The notes below the pieces were generated by a model. It saw nothing but the letters and a program-made list of their open reading frames with translations. It searched no databases and was not told where the DNA came from. Positions 6,182 to 11,910 of a stretch of DNA of 12,049 nucleotides are shown one piece after another. Both the position numbers and the translations under genes were made by a program. This stretch comes from JAGXIT01 sp049293335 (lineage in GTDB: Bacteria; Patescibacteriota; Saccharimonadia; Saccharimonadales; UBA4665), in assembly GCA_049293335.1 (NCBI GenBank), contig JBATSO010000029.1, forward strand, positions 1 through 12,049. Reading direction: 5' to 3'. The stretch's first letter is position 1, and the number at the start of each line of letters is the position of its first letter.

Positions 6182-7789
6182 GTGTCAGAGAAGCAAACGA
6201 AGTTTGTGTTTGTAACAGGTGGTGTTTTATCGGGACTCGGTAAAGGCATTACGGCCGCTTCTATCGGCAACCTTTTAAAGGCTCGTGGCCTCAAGGTAAA
6301 CTTGCAAAAATGCGACCCTTACTTAAATGTCGATGCTGGCATGCTAAACCCCCGAGAACACGGCGAGTGTTTTGTTACGAAAGACGGTGCCGAAACCGAC
6401 CTTGACCTTGGGCATTACGAACGGTTTATCGACCAAGAACTTACTCGAGAGAGTTCACTTATGAGCGGCCGAGTTTTACTAGGTGTGATTGAGGCAGAGC
6501 GTACAGGAAAATTTGGCGGCAACACCGTGCAAATTATTCCTCATGTAACTCGTGCCATTCAGGAGCACATTGTGCTGGCTAGTGAAGACACAGACGTGCA
6601 TATTGTAGAAATTGGCGGCACGGTTGGCGACTACGAAAGCCTGTCGTTTGTAGAGGCAATCCGCGAACTCGGCATGCGCGTGGGGCGTGATAACTGCCTA
6701 TTTGTACACGTGGTGTACATGCCGTATCTTGGCGCCAGCAACGAGTTCAAAACCAAACCTGCTCAAAACTCGGTGCGCGACTTGCGCGGCCTTGGCATTG
6801 CACCCGACATTTTGGTTTGCCGAAGTGAAGAATCAGCACCCGATAGCGTTAAAGAAAAGCTGAGCCTATTTTGCGGTGTCGAGCCACAGGCAATTGCATT
6901 ACTACCCAACGCCAAAAGCATTTACGAAGTGCCGCTGACGCTTGAAGACACGGGCATTGCCGATGTTATTTGCAACAAGCTGGGCTTTATGGTTGCCAAA
7001 CCAGACCTGCAAGATTGGCGCGCAGTTGTCACGCAAGCACTGGCTACACCAGAAAAAGTCGTGAAAGTAGGCGTGGTCGCAAAGTATCTTGATAATAGCG
7101 ACACGTACATGTCGGTTTTTGAAGCACTACGCGCGGCTGCCTGGGAAAACAAGGTCGGCGTAGATATTCAGTGGATCGACGCCCAAAAGCTCGAAACGGC
7201 CAGTGAGGATGAGCTGGCAAAACAGCTTAAAACGGTCGATGGCATTGTGGTGCCGGGTGGTTTTGGTACGCGCGGGGTAGAGGGCAAGATTAAAGCAGCC
7301 CAGTATGCCCTGACGCAGAAAATGCCTTATTTAGGGCTTTGCTATGGCCTGCACATGATGGTAATCGCTGCCGCCCGTTTGAGTGGCTTAACAGAAGCCA
7401 ACACAACAGAGGTCAACCCAGATACTCCAGAACCAGTTATTGCAACCATGGACGGTCAAGAAGGCAAGGAAAACACTGGTGGTACAATGCGCCTGGGCAA
7501 CTACGCCTGTCATTTTGAGGCGGGCAGCTTAGCGGCCAAATTGTACGGCACGCAAGATATTCAGGAACGGCATCGGCACCGTTTTGAGGCAACAGGCAAG
7601 TATGTTGACCAATATAAGTCATGGGGTATTACGGCCAGCGGCATGAACCCAGATAACGGCCTAGTAGAGGTTATTGAGGGCGTTGATCATCCGTTTTTGA
7701 TGGCGAGTCAGTATCACCCAGAGTTCAAATCGCGCCCAAACCGCGCGCACCCAATGTTTGCCGGCTTCATCGCTGCCCTCAAGAAATAG
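6182..7789 (+). CDS. pyrG: CTP synthase
   Basis: CTP synthase makes CTP from UTP, ATP and glutamine, the last step of pyrimidine nucleotide synthesis. The 535 residues (E. coli has 545) hold both domains. The N-terminal synthetase domain opens with FVFVTGGVLSGLGKG (P-loop, residues ~8-22) and carries the conserved CDPYLNVDAG and NPREHGECF segments and the EIGGTVGD motif. The C-terminal class I glutamine amidotransferase has the nucleophile C387 in LGLCYG and H512/E514 in the YHPEF motif. The GTG start gives the usual N-terminus and has a Shine-Dalgarno. The 99-base gap after the protease gene has no clear terminator, so read-through from upstream is possible. The amidotransferase nucleophile motif is LCYGLH rather than the more familiar LCLGMQ, a tolerated variation. 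Confidence 0.97.
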   Translation: MSEKQTKFVFVTGGVLSGLGKGITAASIGNLLKARGLKVNLQKCDPYLNVDAGMLNPREHGECFVTKDGAETDLDLGHYERFIDQELTRESSLMSGRVLLGVIEAERTGKFGGNTVQIIPHVTRAIQEHIVLASEDTDVHIVEIGGTVGDYESLSFVEAIRELGMRVGRDNCLFVHVVYMPYLGASNEFKTKPAQNSVRDLRGLGIAPDILVCRSEESAPDSVKEKLSLFCGVEPQAIALLPNAKSIYEVPLTLEDTGIADVICNKLGFMVAKPDLQDWRAVVTQALATPEKVVKVGVVAKYLDNSDTYMSVFEALRAAAWENKVGVDIQWIDAQKLETASEDELAKQLKTVDGIVVPGGFGTRGVEGKIKAAQYALTQKMPYLGLCYGLHMMVIAAARLSGLTEANTTEVNPDTPEPVIATMDGQEGKENTGGTMRLGNYACHFEAGSLAAKLYGTQDIQERHRHRFEATGKYVDQYKSWGITASGMNPDNGLVEVIEGVDHPFLMASQYHPEFKSRPNRAHPMFAGFIAALKK

Positions 7790-7879
7790 ACTCATTTTGT
7801 CATTCTGAATTTAGTTTAGGATTTCTTTCGTCTTTCGGGCTAGGCTTACATTCGCCTCCAGCCATATCATCGGTCGGTC

Positions 7880-7908
7880 TTGACTCTTACCTCATATCTG
7901 AGTACCAT
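7880..7908 (+). promoter_or_regulatory. Promoter of the response-regulator gene (leaderless)
   Basis: TTGACT (7880-7885, five of six) and TACCAT (7903-7908, four of six) are separated by exactly 17 bases. The -10 ends seven bases before ATG 7916, which predicts a leaderless mRNA. It makes ATG 7907, which lies inside the -10 box, an unlikely start. Confidence 0.6.
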
Positions 7909-7915
7909 GAGCAGT

Positions 7916-8308
7916 ATGGATGATACAACAAACCTTCACTCAAAAAAGATTCTACTCGTTGAGGACGACGACGCCCTCGCCAACACGTACCTAATGCGCC
8001 TTCAGGCCGAAGGGTTCGACGTGCGCCGTGTGTCGAACGGCGAGGAAGCCCTGGCGGCTGCCCGCGAATACAAGCCCAACCTGGTCGTGCTCGACGCCAT
8101 GATGCCAAAAGTTAGTGGATTTGACGTGCTCGATATTTTGCGCAACACACCAGAAACTGCCAATCTTAAGATTGTTATGCTCACTGCGCTTAGCCAGGAA
8201 AGCGATAAACAACGCGCCCAAGGCCTAGGTGTCGATGACTATATGGTAAAAAGCCAAGTTGTTATGAGCGACGTTGTAGACCGCATAAAATACCACCTCG
8301 GTGTCTAA
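7916..8308 (+). CDS. Single-domain response regulator (receiver only)
   Basis: This 130-residue protein is one CheY-like receiver domain with no output domain. The phosphorylation site is complete: the acidic pocket VEDDD (15-19), phosphoacceptor D60 in VVLDAMMP, switch T90 in VMLTALS and conserved K112 in DDYMVKSQ. It should take phosphate from a histidine kinase and act by protein contact, or as a phosphorelay intermediate. No kinase is present in the window. The start at 7916 was chosen because a 17-bp-spaced promoter ends seven bases upstream; ATG 7907 would add three residues. There is no Shine-Dalgarno sequence. The kinase partner and target are unknown. Confidence 0.9.
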   Translation: MDDTTNLHSKKILLVEDDDALANTYLMRLQAEGFDVRRVSNGEEALAAAREYKPNLVVLDAMMPKVSGFDVLDILRNTPETANLKIVMLTALSQESDKQRAQGLGVDDYMVKSQVVMSDVVDRIKYHLGV

Positions 8309-8333
8309 GTAACAGGTTAAGTAGCACGGCAAT

Positions 8334-8362
8334 TTGACTTATCATTGCTCTTATGCTATTAT
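8334..8362 (+). promoter_or_regulatory. Strong promoter of the 75-residue protein gene (leaderless)
   Basis: TTGACT (8334-8339), a 17-base spacer, and an extended -10 TGcTATTAT (hexamer 8357-8362) form a near-consensus housekeeping promoter. The hexamer ends six bases before ATG 8369, so the transcript should begin at the start codon. Confidence 0.75.
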
Positions 8363-8368
8363 TTAAAG

Positions 8369-8596
8369 ATGGCTTCAAAAACTCAAAATACTTATCCTAG
8401 CACTGGCCCCCAAGGGTCACGTATCCTTGAGCCAGGCGAAGCAGTAACTGGCCCCATGGGCAATGTACGCGAAGTCGTTGGGCAATGTGCGCTTACTGCC
8501 GATGGAGTGTATCCACCAGGAACGCCTGGCGGGGCAGGTTCGCGCGAAAGCATGGCGGTTCAACAGGTAGCCGACAGTGCACGCCCTCCACAATAA
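8369..8596 (+). CDS. Small Gly/Pro-rich protein of unknown function
   Basis: I do not recognise this 75-residue protein. It has no signal peptide or membrane segment, is rich in Gly, Pro, Ser and Ala, and looks largely disordered. One cysteine (C41) sits in the centre, with PGEAVTGP and YPPGTPGG as its most regular stretches. The case for a real gene is the near-consensus promoter placed exactly for a leaderless ATG at 8369, the clean TAA stop, and its place ahead of two genes with similar promoters. An in-frame TTG at 8345 lies inside the promoter and is not the start. It might be a small partner of the peptidase or FHA protein downstream, but that is only positional. Confidence 0.6.
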   Translation: MASKTQNTYPSTGPQGSRILEPGEAVTGPMGNVREVVGQCALTADGVYPPGTPGGAGSRESMAVQQVADSARPPQ

Positions 8597-8639
8597 ACTA
8601 AGTGAATCAAATATAGCTGCAAAAACTTACACATACAGA

Positions 8640-8660
8640 GCCGCTCACTCGGTATTTTTT
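8640..8660 (+). terminator. Weak possible terminator after the small gene
   Basis: A four-base stem GCCG (8640-8643) / CGGT (8650-8653) with a six-base loop is followed by A and six T residues (8655-8660). The stem is short and includes a G-T pair, so the call is tentative. It sits just before the next promoter, where a terminator would be expected. Confidence 0.25.
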
Positions 8661-8670
8661 ATTTACATCA

Positions 8671-8700
8671 TTGACTACGCAAACTACACATGGTTATATC
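8671..8700 (+). promoter_or_regulatory. Promoter of the metalloprotease gene
   Basis: TTGACT (8671-8676) precedes overlapping -10 options: TTATAT (8694-8699, 17-base spacer, with TG one base upstream) and TATATC (8695-8700, 18-base spacer). The predicted start near 8707 leaves a leader of about 17 bases, and this contains the AAGGAAAG (8707-8714) that serves as Shine-Dalgarno, nine bases before the ATG. Confidence 0.65.
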
Positions 8701-8723
8701 CTTAGTAAGGAAAGCAAACTAAC

Positions 8724-10661
8724 ATGTACGAAACAAACTCACCGCACGTTGACCCAACTGCACTGCTTAGGGGCTTAGCGTTTCAACAATTCTCGCCGTC
8801 AGCACGCGTACCTAACGGCCCACTCGAGCGGCTTTCGAGATATGACGCGCAGCACGCAAATTATTTAGACGGTATGGGCCGTCATTTGTTAGTAAGTTTA
8901 CCGCAAGGCGCCAGGGCGAATATGCTTTCGGAAGGCGAGGGCAGGGTTGGAGTGGTTATAGCTGGTACGCGGAACAAAGATTCGCAAGTGTATGATATTG
9001 GCTCTCGCATAGACCTAGAGCATATGGGGCTTCCGCGGCTGGAAGGTGACGTGGTGGGCCTGGCCTTTTCGAAAGATAAGGAGGGAAGCGTACTTATTGA
9101 AGCCTACGCACTAGACTCAAAAAAAGAAACATTAGGCGGGCGACTCGCTGCGCCAGGGGTTGAAAGGTATGTTCTCGAGAATCATACTGCGGCCGTACAC
9201 GGGGCGAATTATGTGAACGGGACGGAATCGCAATGGTATAGGCCAGGGCACTGTCTTTTGCCACATGGTAATTTGCAGCCAACGGTTGAGGTTCGAAAAA
9301 CGAAAGAACATGCAGTTTCTGAAATTATTTTTACACCTGCGCAAGATGTTGAAACTATTCTCGTTACGGCGCCTACAGCAGAAGAATCTAAAAGGTCTAA
9401 AGCTCTTTCGCCCGAAGACGCCAAGAGCGCTGCCGCAATAGCTCGCAGAAAACTACGGCAAAAAGCAGGTGCGTTAGTGGCGGCAGCGGTGTTCGGTGGC
9501 CTTGCTTCACCGAGCCCAGTAGACAATCCAGGCGAACGCGTAACCTCAGCAAACACATTTGTTCACCCCACAGGGCAGGGTGTGGCGGAAATAGCCGAAT
9601 CTAGCCATGATGCCGCAGTGGTCGCTCGCTCTAAAGCAGCCTTTGAGGCGTATGCACGCGGAAACGTTCTGGCGCTTACTAAGCAGTCTGAAGACCTAGG
9701 CTATACGGCAAACTGGATAACCGAAGAGGCTATACGTAATGTCAAGTCTGCAAATTCATTTTCGGAACTTAGCAGCGCTTTTGCTGCTGTTTCTCAGGGA
9801 GGTAAAGTGAAATTAACTACCATTTCAGCGCCAGAGGTCTCGAAATATTCTTCTAAAAATGAAGTCATACGGCCACTGGTAGACGAAGATTTAGAGGCTG
9901 CCAAACTATACGCCGCAGATATCTTAACAGTGTTGAACTCACTCGATAAAAAGTTTGTTTCAGAACAAGAAATAAATATTGCCATCGCCAAGGGCATTGA
10001 TAATTCCAAAGGTTCAAATAGCAACGTTGATCCCGTAGGCTTATACGATGCAAAGAAAAACGTAATAATTTTAGCAACCGAAGACGTTCACTCAATATCT
10101 GGTTTCGTAATCGGAGATGGTGAGGATATTTTTCGGCACGAACTCGTTCACCAAATAGATATACACAGCAACAAGAACGCAATTTCGGCAAAAGTCACAA
10201 ACGTTGGGTCGAGTTACAAGGGTGAGGCCTATAAGTCGGCTGAAGTGAACAGAAAGGGGACGCCAATATTTCTTACCAACTATGCAGCCTACAACCCCAG
10301 TGAAGACGCGGCCGAGACCGGGGCTCATCTGTTGGGCGAAAAACCAATTGAACTTTCTCAGTCACCTCGGGACGAAAAGCTACAAACAGTCTTGTTTAGC
10401 TTAGAAAAAGAAATGCCAGGGTTTACTGCGCACTGGCTTGAGCGTGCTAGACCTAGTTTTTACCATGGTTCAGTGTTGGATGCGGCACGATATGTAGTGG
10501 GTGAATTTGGGGGCTTGATACCAGAGCACAAAAAACCAGGTCTACCGTTTGCGCCTGCCGGACTAGCCCTGGCTGTATGGATACTCGCCCTCATTTCTTC
10601 TCGGCGCGCCGAAGGGGCTCTAGAGACATCAAAGCTAGTTAATGCAGTTGACAAACTATAA
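8724..10661 (+). CDS. Membrane-tethered zinc metallopeptidase, anthrax lethal factor-like catalytic motif
   Basis: This 645-residue protein has a zinc peptidase site. HELVH (H472, E473, H476) is followed 51 residues after H476 by E527 in NPSEDAAE, with Y520 seven residues before E527. That matches the Y...N..E..AE pattern of lethal factor (M34/ATLF-like, clan MA), where the glutamate is the third zinc ligand and the tyrosine assists catalysis. Two hydrophobic segments flank the peptidase region: ~247-262, preceded by a basic ARRKLRQK, and ~608-625, followed by SSRR. By the positive-inside rule both ends are cytoplasmic and residues ~263-607 face outward. Residues 1-245 match nothing I know. 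It has its own promoter and a Shine-Dalgarno, and is followed by an FHA-like gene. Substrate is unknown. The first membrane segment is short, so the topology is less certain than the catalytic motif. Confidence 0.75.
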   Translation: MYETNSPHVDPTALLRGLAFQQFSPSARVPNGPLERLSRYDAQHANYLDGMGRHLLVSLPQGARANMLSEGEGRVGVVIAGTRNKDSQVYDIGSRIDLEHMGLPRLEGDVVGLAFSKDKEGSVLIEAYALDSKKETLGGRLAAPGVERYVLENHTAAVHGANYVNGTESQWYRPGHCLLPHGNLQPTVEVRKTKEHAVSEIIFTPAQDVETILVTAPTAEESKRSKALSPEDAKSAAAIARRKLRQKAGALVAAAVFGGLASPSPVDNPGERVTSANTFVHPTGQGVAEIAESSHDAAVVARSKAAFEAYARGNVLALTKQSEDLGYTANWITEEAIRNVKSANSFSELSSAFAAVSQGGKVKLTTISAPEVSKYSSKNEVIRPLVDEDLEAAKLYAADILTVLNSLDKKFVSEQEINIAIAKGIDNSKGSNSNVDPVGLYDAKKNVIILATEDVHSISGFVIGDGEDIFRHELVHQIDIHSNKNAISAKVTNVGSSYKGEAYKSAEVNRKGTPIFLTNYAAYNPSEDAAETGAHLLGEKPIELSQSPRDEKLQTVLFSLEKEMPGFTAHWLERARPSFYHGSVLDAARYVVGEFGGLIPEHKKPGLPFAPAGLALAVWILALISSRRAEGALETSKLVNAVDKL

Positions 10662-10676
10662 AGCTTATGCTAGTAT
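10648..10676 (+). promoter_or_regulatory. Near-consensus promoter of the FHA-domain gene
   Basis: A perfect -35, TTGACA (10648-10653), is followed after 17 bases by an extended -10, TGcTAGTAT (hexamer 10671-10676). The -35 lies within the last codons of the peptidase gene. Transcription should start near 10683, giving a leader of about 42 bases that contains AAGGA (10711-10715), nine bases before the ATG. Confidence 0.75.
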
Positions 10677-10679
10677 GTA

Positions 10680-10695
10680 TTTATCAAATGATAAA
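10680..10695 (+). repeat. 16-bp palindrome at the predicted transcription start
   Basis: TTTATCA (10680-10686) and TGATAAA (10689-10695) are perfect seven-base inverted arms around AA. The position overlaps the predicted +1 of the FHA gene, a classic place for a repressor operator; a weak 5' mRNA hairpin is the alternative. Confidence 0.5.
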
Positions 10696-10724
10696 AACAG
10701 AAGTACAAACAAGGATAAAACATC

Positions 10725-11495
10725 ATGACAAACCCTGGCCAGCAAGCACCTACGCCACGCGACGGTGAGCGAAGAAAACTATTAGGTAAGCTATTAGGGA
10801 AAAGAGTTGGCGCAACCGTTGCGGCTGCAGGAGAACTCCCTGTGGTAAAGGCTCATATCGGTACCGAACTAATTAAGAATGGTCGGGAGATACTCAAGCC
10901 CGGTTCGGAAATACTTGGCATCAAAAGTGCTAAAGATGGTTCCTACAGCTCGCTTCGAGGTGTAGTACAAGCTGGTGGCAATATGATTGCAATTGTCGAG
11001 CGACGCAAAGAAGGGGGTGGGACGCTTAGTTATTCAGTGGTACGAACTGGTCTAGGTATCAATGCGAGGGGTGGCCAGCCCACAACGGGAGTTGTAATTG
11101 CAGAGGTGTCCCAAAAAGATCTCCTGAATCCAGGCCAGGATGGCGTCGTACAGCCCTGGAGAACCATAAATATCGGCAGGACCGATTTGAACGGTGACCC
11201 TGAAGCATCAAGGCAACATTTCTCAGTTACCTTCAACGAAGGGGGAGACATAGGGGTTACGGATGGTTGGATAGATGAACGTAACCACAGGGCGGCCAGT
11301 GGTCCATCACTGAATGGAACCTCTGTACTTCAGGGCGAACATTTTGGATACCTGAGTCAAGGCCAGCAGTATGATCCTCAAGACCTAGCGGTATATAATA
11401 CACTAGCACACAATGCTTATGTTTGGGATCCGACGGCAATCGGCTCGTTACCCCCTATCGCATCAGGCAAGCATGTTCCGTCTATCGGGGCATAA
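10725..11495 (+). CDS. FHA-like domain protein
   Basis: This 256-residue protein appears to carry a forkhead-associated (phosphothreonine-binding) domain at ~120-210. The three hallmark sites occur in order: G151-R152 in INIGR, S162-x-x-H165 in SRQHF, and N197-G198 in LNGTSV, the residues that contact phosphothreonine and its neighbours. The stretch between the VTD strand (178-180) and LNGT is about ten residues longer than usual, so the domain is divergent. The N-terminus is basic (RRKLLGKLLGKR), without signal peptide or membrane segment, and residues 30-120 look like beta-rich sequence I cannot place. ATG has a good Shine-Dalgarno (AAGGA) and a strong promoter. No Ser/Thr kinase is in the window; the membrane peptidase upstream is a possible partner, by position only. 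Confidence 0.7.
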   Translation: MTNPGQQAPTPRDGERRKLLGKLLGKRVGATVAAAGELPVVKAHIGTELIKNGREILKPGSEILGIKSAKDGSYSSLRGVVQAGGNMIAIVERRKEGGGTLSYSVVRTGLGINARGGQPTTGVVIAEVSQKDLLNPGQDGVVQPWRTINIGRTDLNGDPEASRQHFSVTFNEGGDIGVTDGWIDERNHRAASGPSLNGTSVLQGEHFGYLSQGQQYDPQDLAVYNTLAHNAYVWDPTAIGSLPPIASGKHVPSIGA

Positions 11496-11519
11496 TAGGC
11501 TTAAAGTCTAGCGCTATCT

Positions 11520-11559
11520 ATATCATAAATACCCCCCTTGAAGAGGATATTTATGATAT
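11520..11559. terminator. Long hairpin between convergent genes, possible bidirectional terminator
   Basis: ATATCATAAATA (11520-11531) and TATTTATGATAT (11548-11559) are perfect 12-base inverted arms. The 16-base loop can form a further small stem (CCTT with GGAG read back, around GAA). It abuts the rpmA stop codon and follows the FHA gene stop by 24 bases, the expected position for a shared terminator. The stem is AT-rich, and T-runs on both sides are poor, so an mRNA 3'-end stabiliser or protein site is also possible. Confidence 0.5.
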
Positions 11560-11832
11560 TTATTCTACAGTTACTTCGGTGCGGCGAACAGAGCGGCCGG
11601 AGAAAGTGCGAACTTTGCGGCTGGCCATTTTTACAATGCCATCTTTGGCAGCGTGGATGGTAAAGTTGCGGCTAATGGTTGTACCTTTGCCAGCACGCTT
11701 AGTTTGGCCAACTTGGCGTACAATAACTTGACCAGTTTTAACGGCCTGGCCGCCAAACAGCTTAACGCCAAGACGTTGGCCCTGGCTATCGCGAGTATTT
11801 TTGCTGGTACCGCCAGCTTTCACGTGTGACAT
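11560..11832 (-). CDS. rpmA: 50S ribosomal protein L27
   Basis: L27 is a large-subunit protein whose N-terminal tail reaches the peptidyl-transferase centre. The 90 residues open with MSHVKAGGTSKNTRDSQG, the L27 signature (usually AHKKAGGSTRNGRDS), and continue with RLGVKLFGGQ and GQVIVRQ. The C-terminal half (TKRAGKGTTIS onward) is divergent but keeps the beta-barrel pattern and a basic tail. The start is fixed by an AGGAG seven bases upstream; the reading frame stays open 11 codons further but that region is leader. Unlike the genes with leaderless promoters, it has a 30-base leader. The usual neighbour rplU (L21) is not beside it. Confidence 0.95.
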   Translation of the reverse strand: MSHVKAGGTSKNTRDSQGQRLGVKLFGGQAVKTGQVIVRQVGQTKRAGKGTTISRNFTIHAAKDGIVKMASRKVRTFSGRSVRRTEVTVE

Positions 11833-11839
11833 ACAATAA

Positions 11840-11844
11840 CTCCT
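11840..11844 (-). promoter_or_regulatory. Ribosome-binding site of rpmA
   Basis: AGGAG on the minus strand, seven bases before ATG 11832, is the best Shine-Dalgarno sequence in the window. It decides the start codon and shows that the organism uses the anti-Shine-Dalgarno mechanism for some genes. Confidence 0.85.
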
Positions 11845-11868
11845 AAGATTGATAGATAAATCCAACGT

Positions 11869-11897
11869 ATTGTATCTGTTTTAGCCCCCCAAGTCAA
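11869..11897 (-). promoter_or_regulatory. Promoter of rpmA
   Basis: On the minus strand TTGACT (11897-11892) and TACAAT (11874-11869) are separated by exactly 17 bases, each matching the consensus at five of six positions. The predicted start near 11862 gives a 30-base leader. The spacer contains a run of six G residues. Confidence 0.75.
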
Positions 11898-11910
11898 GAA
11901 AAGGGGTAAC

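Noticed and set aside
7907..7909. ATG at 7907 as start of the response regulator
   Set aside because: It lies within the -10 hexamer (7903-7908) of a promoter with exact 17-base spacing. ATG 7916 is seven bases beyond it. The TTG at 7880 is the first codon-sized part of the -35 box.
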